Assembly (NCBI RefSeq): GCF_000263635.1
Contig: NZ_ADEV01000004.1
Location: 186,001-250,000 of the forward strand
DNA length: 64,000 nt
Direction of reading: 5' to 3'
Source: Gardnerella greenwoodii 00703Dmash
GTDB taxonomy: Bacteria; Actinomycetota; Actinomycetes; Actinomycetales; Bifidobacteriaceae
The first letter of the stretch is position 1; every line of letters starts with the position of its first letter. Shown here piece after piece: positions 1-11,500 of this stretch. The translations under genes and the position numbers were made by a program. Under the pieces are notes generated by a model. That model was given only the letters and a program-made list of their open reading frames with translations, was not told where the DNA came from and did no database searches.

Positions 1-213
1 CAAGAAAAGCAAGGTAGGCGAGACAATCAGGACAGGCGAGATAGGCAGGAAAATCAAAATAAGCAATCTAAGTCAACAAAGCAGACAGATAATTCTAAAA
101 AAACTCGCGGCAACCGTCGTGGGTACAACGCAAATAACAATAATTCGCGATATCGCAAGAATAATAAAGGTTATCGAGGCAATTTCTCGAGTGAGCGAGG
201 TAACGAGCAATAA
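1..213 (+). CDS. C-terminal end of a basic, Asn/Arg/Gln-rich protein (partial)
   Basis: An open frame enters from the left edge and stops at the TAA at 211-213. The 70 visible residues are low-complexity and very basic (many Q, R, N, K, then N-rich stretches with RG and YRG motifs). Such tails occur on RNA-binding proteins, for example DEAD-box RNA helicases of actinobacteria, but no catalytic domain lies inside the window, so that identity is only a guess. The stop overlaps the first ATG of the next open frame (TAATG), although the better start of that gene lies further down at 291. Confidence 0.6.
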   Translation, partial: QEKQGRRDNQDRRDRQENQNKQSKSTKQTDNSKKTRGNRRGYNANNNNSRYRKNNKGYRGNFSSERGNEQ

Positions 214-290
214 TGCGTAATATTAAAGTGCGTAGTATTAAAATGCGTAATCTTAATAATTATATTCGCGAGTTTAATAATGGCGGAATT

Positions 291-1301
291 ATGCGAAAAA
301 CGTTGCGCGCTGCTTCTCTTTGTGTTGCAAGTGCTGTATCTGTTGCTCTTGTTGCGGGATTATCTGCTTGTGATGGTCAAGTACCTAAGCCTGTGGAAGT
401 TCGCAGCGGTCAAGAGCTTCCTAATGTCACTATGATTCAAGAAAAGGATATTCGTCTTGGATTGCTTCGAACGCTGGAGCGGGCAAATGATGAAAAAGAC
501 GTTAACGCCTTGCCTCAAGCTGTTTCTGGACCTGCTCTTGATGTTCGCACAAGCGAGCTTATTATTGCCGGCAAAACCGGTAAATTAGACCCTAAAACTA
601 TTATTCCGCGCGCTTCGGCTCAGACGATTGTGCCAACAAATGCTGGGTGGCCTAGAGACTTAATGACAATTACAACCACCACTAAGGATCAGCAATCAAA
701 GCGTTTGCTTGTTTTGCGTCAGCAACGAGCTAGGTCGAATTATAAGTTGTGGGCTGTGGCTCGACTTTTCCCTGGTGTGCATCTTCCTAAATTTGCTGTT
801 CCAAGTATTGGTGCTTCAATGGGAAAATCAAATGACACTGGCTTAATTATGACTCCAGAAGAATCAGTAAAAGCTTATGCTGATGTTCTTCAGCATGGTG
901 GTGAAAGCAAGTATGCAAAATATTTTGAGGAAGATTATCTTCGTCAAAAACTTGCAGAACTTTCTAAAGCTGTACAAGCTGGCATGGAGCGCAACAAAGG
1001 TTCGCAGGAACAGGTTTTTACTCCACAATTGAAGCAAATAAGCGTTATGCGTTCGAGTGATGGAAGCGATTTAGTTGTTGCAAGAATTGATTCTGTTTGG
1101 ACGCGTATTGCCGGAGAAGGCCGTGAGTCTAGGCCGGCATCTGACGAAGAAAAAGCACTATTTGGCGACGGAAGAGCAAAAAGTACTATGCGCGTAACTT
1201 ATGTAAATGTTATTGCGCTTGTTGTGCCGCCTTCTGGATCTCATATGAAAATTACGCCGGTTGGTGCTGAACGACAGCCTATTAAAGTAGAAGCGTTGTA
1301 A
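291..1301 (+). CDS. putative lipoprotein, function unknown
   Basis: Predicted exported lipoprotein of 336 residues. I chose the ATG at 291 because it is directly followed by a signal peptide: basic MRKTLR, a hydrophobic stretch, then the lipobox LSAC with the cysteine at residue 27. An in-frame ATG at 213 would add 26 residues in front of the signal and is less likely. The rest is a soluble extracytoplasmic domain with no motif I recognise. It lies 18-42 bases before the thioredoxin-TPR gene on the same strand, so the two may be co-transcribed. No membrane segment follows the signal. Confidence 0.75.
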   Translation: MRKTLRAASLCVASAVSVALVAGLSACDGQVPKPVEVRSGQELPNVTMIQEKDIRLGLLRTLERANDEKDVNALPQAVSGPALDVRTSELIIAGKTGKLDPKTIIPRASAQTIVPTNAGWPRDLMTITTTTKDQQSKRLLVLRQQRARSNYKLWAVARLFPGVHLPKFAVPSIGASMGKSNDTGLIMTPEESVKAYADVLQHGGESKYAKYFEEDYLRQKLAELSKAVQAGMERNKGSQEQVFTPQLKQISVMRSSDGSDLVVARIDSVWTRIAGEGRESRPASDEEKALFGDGRAKSTMRVTYVNVIALVVPPSGSHMKITPVGAERQPIKVEAL

Positions 1302-1343
1302 ATATAAGAATCAACAATATTGCAATTAGCAAAAGAGGCAATA

Positions 1344-2375
1344 ATGGTAAACGGTCAGTCGCAAGGAATGAATCCAGGAGGATTTTCGCTTGCTGGAGCT
1401 GTAGATTTAGAAGGCGTGAAGCGTCGCGTGGAAGCGCAAGCTAAGCAGGCTGCAAAAGCTGGAGCTGGTTCGGATGCTGGTTCTTCTGCCAATAATTCGG
1501 CGCCAAAAGCAGGCGGATACGTTATTGACGTTAACGATAAGTCTTTCCAGGCAATGGTTCAAACTTCCGTAAGTTTTCCTATTATTTTGTTGCTTTGGCA
1601 GCCTGGAGATACTGCTTATTACGATGTTGCACAAAAATTAGCTGATGCAGTAAATTCACTCGACGGTCGTATGCAGTTGGCGCGTATTGATGCAGACGAA
1701 AGCTCAAGTATTGCTCAAGCTTTGAGAGCTGAGCAACTTCCTGCAATTTATGGTTTGATTGGCGGACGCCCTATGCCAATTTCGCAAGGATTGCCTAGCG
1801 ATGATGAGTTGCAACAGATTTGTAGCGCAATTTTACCTCAATTAGTGCAGGTGGCAGAGCGTTCGGGGGTAGCGGGAACAGCTCCTTTTGTACAGCCGGC
1901 TGAAGATACTAAGGATGATTCAGATGAATCTTCAGATAATAATTCTAGTTGCGAAAATCAAGTTCCTGAGGCTCATGAAAAAGCGCATGAACTTGCTATG
2001 AAAGGTGATTACGAGAGCGCTGCTTTAGAATATGCAAAGCTTATGGATGCGGATCCGCACGATTCTATTGCTGCGCGTGAACATGCCAAAGCTTTGCTGC
2101 TTGCGCGTAATACTAATACAGATGTTGCTTTAGTGCGCAAAAATGCTGGTGATAATCCTAATGATGTAGATGCGCAGCTTGCTGTGGCAGATGTCGATAT
2201 GATTGATGGTCATATCGATGACGTTTTTGGCCGTTTGCTTGATTTTTTGGCTGCGGGGCATCGTTCGGATGCTGAGGCTATTCGATCTAGAATGCTTGAG
2301 TATTTTGCTATGCTTCCTGCAGATGATGCTCGATTAGCGCGCGCTCGCCGTCGCCTTGCAATACTTCTTTATTGA
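1344..2375 (+). CDS. thioredoxin-like tetratricopeptide (TPR) protein, YbbN-type
   Basis: Protein of 343 residues. After an Ala/Gly/Ser-rich N-terminal linker there is a thioredoxin-fold domain (FPIILLLWQPGD, then the conserved DADE region and LPAIYGLIGGRP). Helical TPR-like repeats follow after an acidic Ser/Asp/Asn linker, around residues 210-330. The thioredoxin redox motif CxxC is missing: the position after LLLW reads QPGD. This matches co-chaperone-like YbbN/CnoX-type proteins that bind clients rather than oxidise or reduce them. Start 1344 (ATG after AAGAGGCA) is preferred to the upstream TTG at 1320. It is the last gene before the minus-strand tRNA. Confidence 0.8.
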   Translation: MVNGQSQGMNPGGFSLAGAVDLEGVKRRVEAQAKQAAKAGAGSDAGSSANNSAPKAGGYVIDVNDKSFQAMVQTSVSFPIILLLWQPGDTAYYDVAQKLADAVNSLDGRMQLARIDADESSSIAQALRAEQLPAIYGLIGGRPMPISQGLPSDDELQQICSAILPQLVQVAERSGVAGTAPFVQPAEDTKDDSDESSDNNSSCENQVPEAHEKAHELAMKGDYESAALEYAKLMDADPHDSIAAREHAKALLLARNTNTDVALVRKNAGDNPNDVDAQLAVADVDMIDGHIDDVFGRLLDFLAAGHRSDAEAIRSRMLEYFAMLPADDARLARARRRLAILLY

Positions 2376-2434
2376 TTCTTATGAAGATGACTTGTATTTT
2401 GGCGATTGCAGATTGACTGACTTATGCGTTATTA

Positions 2435-2489
2435 AATAAAAAAGCCAAGAACCACAACAATCGTGAGAAATTCGTGTGATTCTTGGCTT
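2435..2489 (-). terminator. terminator of the tRNA-fMet transcript
   Basis: On the minus strand the repeat AAGCCAAGAA ... TTCTTGGCTT forms a long hairpin starting four bases after the tRNA 3' end and is followed by a run of T (GGCTTTTTTATTT). It also sits downstream of the convergent plus-strand TPR gene and may serve both. Confidence 0.75.
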
Positions 2490-2492
2490 CAG

Positions 2493-2566
2493 TAGCGGGG
2501 CATGGATTTGAACCATGGACCTCTGGGTTATGAGCCCAGCGAGCTACCGAGCTGCTCCACCCCGCG
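2493..2566 (-). tRNA. initiator tRNA-Met (CAT anticodon)
   Basis: A 74-nt cloverleaf on the minus strand. The acceptor strand starts CGCGGGG and pairs with CCCCGC, leaving an unpaired first position (C against T), as in initiator tRNAs. The anticodon loop is CTCATAA, anticodon CAT. The anticodon stem ends in three G-C pairs (GGG/CCC), which marks an initiator rather than elongator tRNA-Met. The T-loop is TTCAAAT. CCA is not encoded. The space between its 5' end and atpB (2567-2865) is AT-rich and must hold divergent promoters; I cannot place them securely. Confidence 0.93.
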
Positions 2567-2865
2567 TCGGCTACTTTTAGCAGCTCTATCTACGATAGGT
2601 GCAAATTTGAATTTGTCAAATTCGGGCGTGTTTCGCATTGAATTTGTGTAACTTTTTAACCGTATTTAACTTTAAGTAACACAATCGAAAAATTATGTAC
2701 GTACGAAGAGTACAATCAGCATTTAGATGTATTTTTCGTTTCGTGCCCCGCGCCTTACGAGATACGAAATAGATGATTTAGATATAACGCCGCAAGATGA
2801 TTTAATAATGTGAGTGAATGGCGTAGTTGTGAAGGCGTGTGAACGAATTGCTTAAGGAGGCACTT

Positions 2866-3720
2866 ATGGATGGAATGGTTGACTTTTTACTGAGGACTAC
2901 CAATGTAGCTTCAGCAGAGGCTTCGTCTGGACCAGAATTGCCTAATATTGGCGAATTTTTGCCTCCAGAGATTTTGTTCCAGGGCACACCGTTTGCCATG
3001 AACCGCATTATTTTGGTGCGTGTTCTTATGGCTGTAGTCGTTATGATTATTTTCGGCATTGGTGCCGCTCGCGCAAAGTTAGTTCCAGGAAGATTCCAAA
3101 GTGTGCTAGAAATCTTAATGGACTTTGTGCGCTACAACATCGTTTACGAGATGATTGGTGAAGAACGTGGCAAGCGTTACGTGCCAATGATGTCTACACT
3201 TTTCATCACGATTTTCTTCTTTAATCTTTGTTCTGTGATTCCAGGATTAAATATGGCTGCAACTGCAACCATTACTGGTCCGTTGGTATTTGCTTTATGG
3301 GTTGTGTGTCAATATCTTCTTGCTGGCATTCGTGAAAAAGGTTTTTTGCGATTCTTCCGTGAAGCGTTGTTCCCAGCGGGCGTGCCATGGCCGATTTACT
3401 TCATTCTTTCGCCATTGCAGCTCATAGAATTAATAATTGTGCGACCACTTTCGCTTACAATCCGTTTGTTTGCGAATATGATTGCTGGCCATTTGCTGGT
3501 GGCCACTTGCTTAGTATTCACCAATTTCTTTGTGGTGGATTCCAGCAATAAACTCCTTGCCTTCGGCGGTGCTTTGTGGCTGCTTGGTGGCATTCTGTTT
3601 ACCCTATTCGAAATTATGGTAGCCGGTTTGCAGGCGTTTATTTTCACTGTGCTTGCTTCTGTCTACATTTCGGAAAGTTACCCGGAGGAAGAAGAAAAGT
3701 CTGCTGTTGCTGTTGCCTGA
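2866..3720 (+). CDS. atpB: ATP synthase Fo subunit a
   Basis: Membrane subunit a (284 residues), which forms the two proton half-channels against the c ring. Five or more hydrophobic segments are visible. The segment RLFANMIAGHLL carries the invariant arginine that faces the c-subunit carboxylate. I chose the ATG at 2866, which follows a perfect AAGGAGG, rather than an in-frame GTG at 2839 that would place the ribosome site inside the gene. First gene of the operon atpBEFHAGDC. There is no atpI-like gene directly ahead; the preceding gene is the minus-strand tRNA. Confidence 0.97.
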   Translation: MDGMVDFLLRTTNVASAEASSGPELPNIGEFLPPEILFQGTPFAMNRIILVRVLMAVVVMIIFGIGAARAKLVPGRFQSVLEILMDFVRYNIVYEMIGEERGKRYVPMMSTLFITIFFFNLCSVIPGLNMAATATITGPLVFALWVVCQYLLAGIREKGFLRFFREALFPAGVPWPIYFILSPLQLIELIIVRPLSLTIRLFANMIAGHLLVATCLVFTNFFVVDSSNKLLAFGGALWLLGGILFTLFEIMVAGLQAFIFTVLASVYISESYPEEEEKSAVAVA

Positions 3721-3796
3721 TAGCATAGCTTAAATCTTCAGATTTTACCCATCTTACGGGTTTATACTGGTTACTGTTTTAACAGAAAGGAAACCA

Positions 3797-4030
3797 ATGA
3801 ATAATATCATCGCTCTCGCAGGTTTGGTCGGCAACCTCAGCATTCTTGGCTTTGCTGTCGCAACAATTTCTCCTGCACTTGGTATGGCAATAGTCGTTGC
3901 TAAAGCTATGGAATCTACTGCACGTCAGCCAGAAGTTGGCAACCGTATTCAGTTGTTCATGTTCGTCGGTTTGGCATTTATTGAGGTTCTGGGCTTGCTC
4001 GGATTCGTTGCCTACATTATGGGAAAGTGA
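3797..4030 (+). CDS. atpE: ATP synthase Fo subunit c
   Basis: Short proteolipid (77 residues) made of two membrane helices joined by the polar loop ARQPE, which contacts the F1 stalk. The proton-binding carboxylate is the glutamate in FIEVLGL in the second helix. Start ATG follows AGAAAGGAAACC. It lies 76 bases after atpB, a gap containing a short hairpin (CCATCTTACGGG region), and 64 bases before atpF. The wide gaps either side are usual for atpE, which is needed at high copy number. Confidence 0.97.
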   Translation: MNNIIALAGLVGNLSILGFAVATISPALGMAIVVAKAMESTARQPEVGNRIQLFMFVGLAFIEVLGLLGFVAYIMGK

Positions 4031-4094
4031 ACCGAACGAAACAACTCGTTCCAGCACAAATATAAAAGTGTTGAAGGAATAGAAAGGACAAGCC

Positions 4095-4637
4095 ATGTCA
4101 CATGCAACTGAGAGTAATGGTTTGGCGTTGTTCTTGCCTGAGCCTTATGACTTAGTGTGGTCGTTAGTTGTTTTGGTAGTTCTTGCAGCGTTTTTCTACA
4201 AGTTCGTTATGCCTAAATTCCAGGCAATTCTCGACGAGCGCGCAGAAAAAATCGAAGGCGGAATAGCTAAAGCAGCAAACGTGCAGCATGAAGCTGACGA
4301 ATTAAAAAGTCAGATGGAAGAAGAGCTTGCTCAAGCTCAAGCTGATGCTGCAAAAACTCGCGAAGAGGCTCGTACAGAAGCTTCAAAAATCATTGGTGAA
4401 GCTAGACAACGCGCTGAAAAGGATGCTGCCAAAATCATTAGTGAGGCACAGCATTCTATTGAAGCTCAGCATCAGCATGCCATGTCCAGCCTCCAAGGAG
4501 AGGTATCGGTTCTTGCAGCAGCGTTGGCTGGCAAGATTCTTGCATCCAAGCTGGATGACGATACTGTAAGCTCCAAAATTATTGATCATGTGATTGATGA
4601 AGTTGGAGAAACTAAAAATTCGGATCAAAGCAAGTAA
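4095..4637 (+). CDS. atpF: ATP synthase Fo subunit b
   Basis: Peripheral stalk subunit b (180 residues). One N-terminal membrane helix (about residues 17-38) is followed by a long, charged Ala/Glu/Lys-rich helix typical of the b-subunit dimer that ties Fo to F1 through delta. FYKFVMPKF directly after the membrane helix is a typical b-subunit feature. The start follows AGAAAGGACAAGCC. Confidence 0.96.
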   Translation: MSHATESNGLALFLPEPYDLVWSLVVLVVLAAFFYKFVMPKFQAILDERAEKIEGGIAKAANVQHEADELKSQMEEELAQAQADAAKTREEARTEASKIIGEARQRAEKDAAKIISEAQHSIEAQHQHAMSSLQGEVSVLAAALAGKILASKLDDDTVSSKIIDHVIDEVGETKNSDQSK

Positions 4638-4724
4638 AGCTTGATGCATTAATCTCAATAGTAAGTTATTGAGTTTGATGCATTCGTTGCATTACTTCAT
4701 TATTACAGAAACGAGGAGGTAAGA

Positions 4725-5306
4725 ATGCCAGAAAAGGCATCGCGTGCAAACGACAGTTTGTCGCGCTCTTCTCTTGCGCAGGCCATTTCAGATGCGCACG
4801 ATGAAGCGCAGCGCATTGCTGACGAGCTTTCGTCAATGATGGGCATGATTGATCAGTATCCTGAGCTTTCTGATGCGATTACCGATCCGAATAGATCTTC
4901 GGAAGATAAGTCTCGTTTAATTGACGAGCTTATTGGAGGTAAAGCGCACCCTGTTGTATTGCGCATTATGCATTATCTCGTAGGAACCTGGCACGGTGGA
5001 GCTGAAAGTGGTAAAACTGGCAGCTTTGGTGGTGCTTGGTCAGGATTTGAGCGTGAAGCTGGAGAAACTTTGGTTACAGTCACCACTGCTCAGCCTCTTA
5101 CAGATAAGCAAATTAAGCGTTTGATTGAAATCTACAGCAATAAGTTGGGTCATCGTGCATACATTAACCCAATTGTGGATCCAAACGTGCTTGGTGGCAT
5201 GCGTATACGAATCGGTGATGAAATAACCGATCGCACCATGTTGATGCAGCTTAAGCAGTTGCAGCGTTCTGCGCGAAATGGCGCTTGGACACAGGCAGTG
5301 AAGTAG
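4725..5306 (+). CDS. atpH: ATP synthase F1 subunit delta, short form
   Basis: Subunit delta (193 residues) links the top of F1 to the b stalk. The N-terminal part ([20 protein letters not shown], then LTDP-like [14 protein letters not shown]) and the C-terminal part ([26 protein letters not shown]) are both recognisable. From memory, Bifidobacterium and other actinobacteria have a delta of about 270-280 residues. Here the middle is much shorter and is bridged by a Gly/Trp/Ser-rich stretch ([19 protein letters not shown]). The frame is intact with a good ribosome site (GAGGAGGTAAGA), so it is a shortened gene rather than a broken one. Confidence 0.93.
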   Translation: MPEKASRANDSLSRSSLAQAISDAHDEAQRIADELSSMMGMIDQYPELSDAITDPNRSSEDKSRLIDELIGGKAHPVVLRIMHYLVGTWHGGAESGKTGSFGGAWSGFEREAGETLVTVTTAQPLTDKQIKRLIEIYSNKLGHRAYINPIVDPNVLGGMRIRIGDEITDRTMLMQLKQLQRSARNGAWTQAVK

Positions 5307-5322
5307 TAAATTAAGGAGAATT

Positions 5323-6984
<1,662 letters not shown>

Positions 6985-6987
6985 CGT

Positions 6988-7992
6988 ATGTCCTCCCAAC
7001 TTGCATTGAAATCGAGAATTATTTCCACACAGTCTTTAGGTAAAATCTTTAAGGCTCAGGAAATGATTGCGTCTTCGCATATTGCAAAAGCGCGTGATAT
7101 TGCGCTTAATGCTAAGCCTTATAGTGACGCAATTTTCGATGCCGTGCAGGCGTTGGTAGCTCATCACGAAGCAAATATTAAGCATCCTATTTTCGGTAAA
7201 GAGCATGCTGGCAATCGCGTAGCAGTTCTAGCTCTTACTTCTGATCGTGGAATGGCTGGTGCGTTTACGTCTTCGATTATTCGTGAGACTGAAGCGCTTT
7301 TAGCCAAGCTCGATGCAGAAGGTAAGCACGCGGAACTGTACGTGTACGGTCGACGCGGTGCAACTTACTACAAGTATCGCAATCGCGATGTGGCAGGTAC
7401 GTGGGAAGGTTCTACTGACCATCCTGACGTTACTATTGCAGAAAAGATTTCCGATACTTTAATGGACGCTTATATGACGCCGGAAGCAGAAGGCGGAGTT
7501 TCGGAACTGTATATTGTTTTCACCGAATTTATTAATATGGTGAGGCAAAAAGTTCGTACGTTGCGTATGCTGCCAGTTGAGCTGGTTCCTTTGAAGGATG
7601 GTGAGGAGTTTGCTATGCACCGTCCTGATTACGAAGCAGCTTCTGGACCTTCAGCATCGTTGTCGTCTACTAGTGCAGTTTCAGCTCGCGAAGAAGCAGT
7701 GAGTCGCAGCAATCCAGAGGCTGTTGAGTATTGCTTCGAGCCAAGTCCGGATGAAGTGCTGGATGCTGTTTTGCCGAAGTATATTCAGTCTCGTATTCAC
7801 GAGTGCTTACTTACTTCTGCTGCTTCTGAAACAGCAAGTAGGCAGAACGCTATGCATACGGCTACAGATAACGCCCGCAATTTGGTGGATGATTTGACAA
7901 GAAAGCTTAATGCTTCTCGTCAGGCATCCATTACTCAAGAACTTACCGAGATTATCGGCAGCGCTGATGCGCTGAATAATGAGGAGGATTAG
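6988..7992 (+). CDS. atpG: ATP synthase F1 subunit gamma
   Basis: Central rotor shaft (334 residues). The N-terminal helix (LKSRIISTQSLGKIFKAQEM) and the C-terminal helix (ASRQNAMHTATDNARNLVDD, then TRKLNASRQASITQELTEI) are the two paired coils that run through F1. The protein is somewhat longer than most gamma subunits because of a Ser/Ala-rich insertion around residues 210-240, which probably forms a surface loop. Confidence 0.97.
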   Translation: MSSQLALKSRIISTQSLGKIFKAQEMIASSHIAKARDIALNAKPYSDAIFDAVQALVAHHEANIKHPIFGKEHAGNRVAVLALTSDRGMAGAFTSSIIRETEALLAKLDAEGKHAELYVYGRRGATYYKYRNRDVAGTWEGSTDHPDVTIAEKISDTLMDAYMTPEAEGGVSELYIVFTEFINMVRQKVRTLRMLPVELVPLKDGEEFAMHRPDYEAASGPSASLSSTSAVSAREEAVSRSNPEAVEYCFEPSPDEVLDAVLPKYIQSRIHECLLTSAASETASRQNAMHTATDNARNLVDDLTRKLNASRQASITQELTEIIGSADALNNEED

Positions 7993-9486
<1,494 letters not shown>

Positions 9487-9488
9487 TC

Positions 9489-9803
9489 ATGGCAGAGAAG
9501 CAAGTAAAATCGCTGCACGTTAGTGTTGTGGCAGCCAGGCATCCTGTTTGGGAAGGTGACGCCAAGTTTGTGGTCATTCCTTCTGTGAATGGCGCAATGG
9601 GTGTGCTTCCTGGGCATGAGGCTGTGCTTGCGTTGATTGATCACGGTTTTGTGAAGGTTGACGATTTGAAGGGTGTGCGTCACGTTTTTAAGGTGACGGA
9701 TGGCTTCTTCTCGGTTGACTCTGACAATATTACGATTGCTGTTGAGCACAGTTGTAACGTTGATAAAGACGGCAACGTGCTGCCTAACGCTAAGGTGATT
9801 TAG
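9489..9803 (+). CDS. atpC: ATP synthase F1 subunit epsilon
   Basis: Epsilon subunit (104 residues), which sits at the foot of the central stalk and can inhibit ATP hydrolysis. The N-terminal beta-sandwich is visible (VSVVAARHPVWEGDAKFVVI, GAMGVLPGHEAVLALI). The usual C-terminal helical hairpin is nearly absent, as in several actinobacterial epsilon subunits of about 90-120 residues. I place the start at the ATG at 9489, two bases after the atpD stop, not at the upstream in-frame codon inside atpD. It is the last gene of the operon. Confidence 0.93.
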   Translation: MAEKQVKSLHVSVVAARHPVWEGDAKFVVIPSVNGAMGVLPGHEAVLALIDHGFVKVDDLKGVRHVFKVTDGFFSVDSDNITIAVEHSCNVDKDGNVLPNAKVI

Positions 9804-9813
9804 GTTGCTTTTG

Positions 9814-9864
9814 TTGCTTATGTAAGTTTGTTGCTTTTGTAAGTTTGTTGCTTTTGTAAGTTTG
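9814..9864. repeat. 17-bp tandem repeat, three units
   Basis: The unit TTGCTTTTGTAAGTTTG occurs three times end to end (the first copy has one change) directly after atpC, and a partial palindrome (AAACTTACGTAAG) follows. It lies between the atpC stop and the operon terminator, so it is transcribed but not translated. Confidence 0.9.
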
Positions 9865-9895
9865 TAAACTTACGTAAGTAAGGTAATCTCTTACA

Positions 9896-9934
9896 AGGTG
9901 GGAGTTTGGGTATTCTCAAGCTCCTACCTTTTTG
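9896..9934 (+). terminator. rho-independent terminator of the atp operon
   Basis: A stem of about 15 pairs, with AGGTGGGAG on the 5' side and CTCCTACCT on the 3' side and several G-U pairs, closes on a 4-nt loop and is followed by TTTTTG. It is 93 bases after atpC. Confidence 0.88.
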
Positions 9935-9969
9935 TTATTATGTCTGATTTTTGATTAATTTCTGGGTAG

Positions 9970-10058
9970 GCGGCATAAACTGCTCAGCGGTGAGTAGTTT
10001 ATGCCGCTTTTTCGCGTGATTCCGACCAAAACGACTCAGCTGTGAGTAGTTTATGTCG
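9970..10058. repeat. two related stem-loops ending in a shared TGAGTAGTTTATG motif
   Basis: At 9970-10007 a 17-bp near-perfect stem (GCGGCATAAACT on one side, AGTTTATGCCGC on the other) closes on a GCGG loop and is followed by TTTTT, so it could terminate transcription. At 10032-10058 a second, weaker copy repeats CTCAGCTGTGAGTAGTTTATG with changes in its left arm. The rest of the stretch up to 10306 has no gene. It contains short direct repeats such as GAGTTTTCT twice near 10141-10160. Confidence 0.8.
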
Positions 10059-10306
10059 TGCGTGAAGGTGACCTCTGCGCGTGTCGTGTGTAAAGTGGCG
10101 GTTTTTCAAGGGTTTGCGGGTGGCGAGGGGGAGCTGCCGCGAGTTTTCTGAGAGTTTTCTGAGAAAAATCTTTGAAAATCGTGAAATAGTATTTTTTACG
10201 ATTAAACAGTGCTGTTTGGCGTATTTTTTTGTGGTTTTACGCGCTTTTACTTGAATATTTTTGTAATTTTGTTGATATTTTCTGTGTTGGACGCTTATTT
10301 TTGCTC

Positions 10307-10337
10307 TTGACTTTTTCGAACGGGGGGGGGGTATGTT
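10307..10337 (+). promoter_or_regulatory. promoter with a ten-G tract in its spacer (candidate phase-variable promoter)
   Basis: TTGACT (10307-10312) and TATGTT (10332-10337) look like -35 and -10 hexamers, separated by 19 bases. Ten of those bases are an uninterrupted G run (10322-10331). Loss of two G would give the optimal 17-base spacer. The gene it would drive starts at 10454 with AGAAAGGA before its ATG. No other promoter-like pair is evident nearer to the gene. Expression by slipped-strand change of spacer length, as known for some Neisseria promoters, is an inference. Confidence 0.6.
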
Positions 10338-10453
10338 AATAACAGCTTTCAGCTAGATACTCTATCTGAAAGTTATCCACAAGAGATTGATTTTGTGGGT
10401 TTATGTTTTTCACTGCGTTTTAAGCGTGGTGGAGAAGAAGAAAGGAAAATATT

Positions 10454-11065
10454 ATGTTGAATAAGAAGGCTATCGCCGCACTCGCTGCTGGCGCCACCCT
10501 CGTTTCCGGCTTGGCTTTCGCCGCCCCAGCAATGGCTGACGGTGATCAGACTGCTCCAAAGACTGATCAGACTGCTCCAAAGGCTGATCAGGGTAAGGCT
10601 CCTGCTGCTGGTGAGCAGGGTAAGGCTCCTGCTGCTGGTGAGCAGGGTAAGGCTCCTGCTGCTGGTGATGAAGCTACTTATGATAAGTCATTCTATAAGA
10701 CTGAGGACTCTCAAGATCTTGCTGATCGTTTGAATAAGGAGAAGAAAGAGAAGGAAGAGAAGGCTAAGGCTGAAGACGAGAAAGATAAGTATGAGCATTC
10801 TCCATTTGGCAATAAGGACATGGATTACAAGAAGTGTGTGAAGCTTTACGGTAAAGATTCTCTCGAGTGCAAAGCTGTCGCTGACTACCTCAAGCGTCAT
10901 GGTCAGAAGGTTGATGACAAGACTAACGATAAGAAGGCTGACAAGAAGGCTGAAGCTAAGAAGGCTGCTCCATTGGCTAAGACTGGTGCTGCTGTAGCTT
11001 TGGCTGCTGTTGCTGCTTCCGTGCTTGCTGGCATGGGTGTTGCTCTTCGCAAGATCCGTCACTAA
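10454..11065 (+). CDS. secreted repeat protein with LAKTG sortase-type anchor
   Basis: Protein of 203 residues. It has a clear signal peptide (MLNKKAIAALAAGATLVSGL, cleavage likely after AMA near residue 28). Next come Asp/Gln/Pro repeats (DQTAPK, then EQGKAPAAG three times), a highly charged Lys/Glu region, a short central part with two cysteines (KKCVKLYGKDSLECKAV), a second Lys-rich region, and finally LAKTG, a hydrophobic helix and the basic tail RKIRH. The last part is the layout of a sortase substrate, with LAKTG in place of LPXTG. Codon use is strongly biased (GCT, AAG, GGT), suggesting high expression. The 27-bp DNA repeats near 10588-10668 make the length likely to vary between strains. 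Function unknown. Confidence 0.8.
   Translation: MLNKKAIAALAAGATLVSGLAFAAPAMADGDQTAPKTDQTAPKADQGKAPAAGEQGKAPAAGEQGKAPAAGDEATYDKSFYKTEDSQDLADRLNKEKKEKEEKAKAEDEKDKYEHSPFGNKDMDYKKCVKLYGKDSLECKAVADYLKRHGQKVDDKTNDKKADKKAEAKKAAPLAKTGAAVALAAVAASVLAGMGVALRKIRH
10588..10668 (+). repeat. 27-bp in-frame tandem repeat inside the LAKTG protein gene
   Basis: The unit encoding QGKAPAAGE occurs three times, preceded by an 18-bp repeat encoding DQTAPK. Units are multiples of three, so gain or loss keeps the frame and changes only the length of the Pro/Ala-rich stalk. Confidence 0.9.
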
Positions 11066-11331
11066 GCTTTTAGCACATTAAGTGTGTTGATTGTTTAATG
11101 ATTTGTGAGCGTGCTGTATGTGAGTATGGTGCGCTCACTTGTTAAATCTTTCACTCAACGTGCTGCGAATGCTGTCTAGTGCTTTGTGGCGGGTTTGCTT
11201 TCGGGCTTTTGCATGATTCTACTGTTTTGCCAAATCTCTTTCTTCACGGTAGTGTTGTGCGCTGGCTTTCGGGGGCGTGACTGTTGAGTGTTTGGCTGGC
11301 TTGTTTGTTAGGGAAACGAGTCGGTTTTGTT

Positions 11332-11387
11332 AAAGGGCTTGGGTTTGGTGCTACTAGGGGCATCAGGCTCCAAGCCCTTTCTTTTTG
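11332..11387 (+). terminator. hairpin followed by T-rich tract
   Basis: AAAGGGCTTGG at 11332-11342 pairs with CCAAGCCCTTT at 11370-11380, then CTTTTTG. It is about 270 bases after the LAKTG gene and may end that transcript. The sequence between (11066-11331) shows no gene, only a weak inverted repeat GTGAGCG/CGCTCAC at 11104-11138. Confidence 0.6.
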
Positions 11388-11500
11388 CGTTCCACTGTTT
11401 GGCTCAGTTTGTTTCAAGCAGCCATTGCGCTATGTCTATTACGCGGATTCCTTCAATGTCGTAAGAATCGTGACGAGTGTTTGCAAGCAGATTCGCACTT

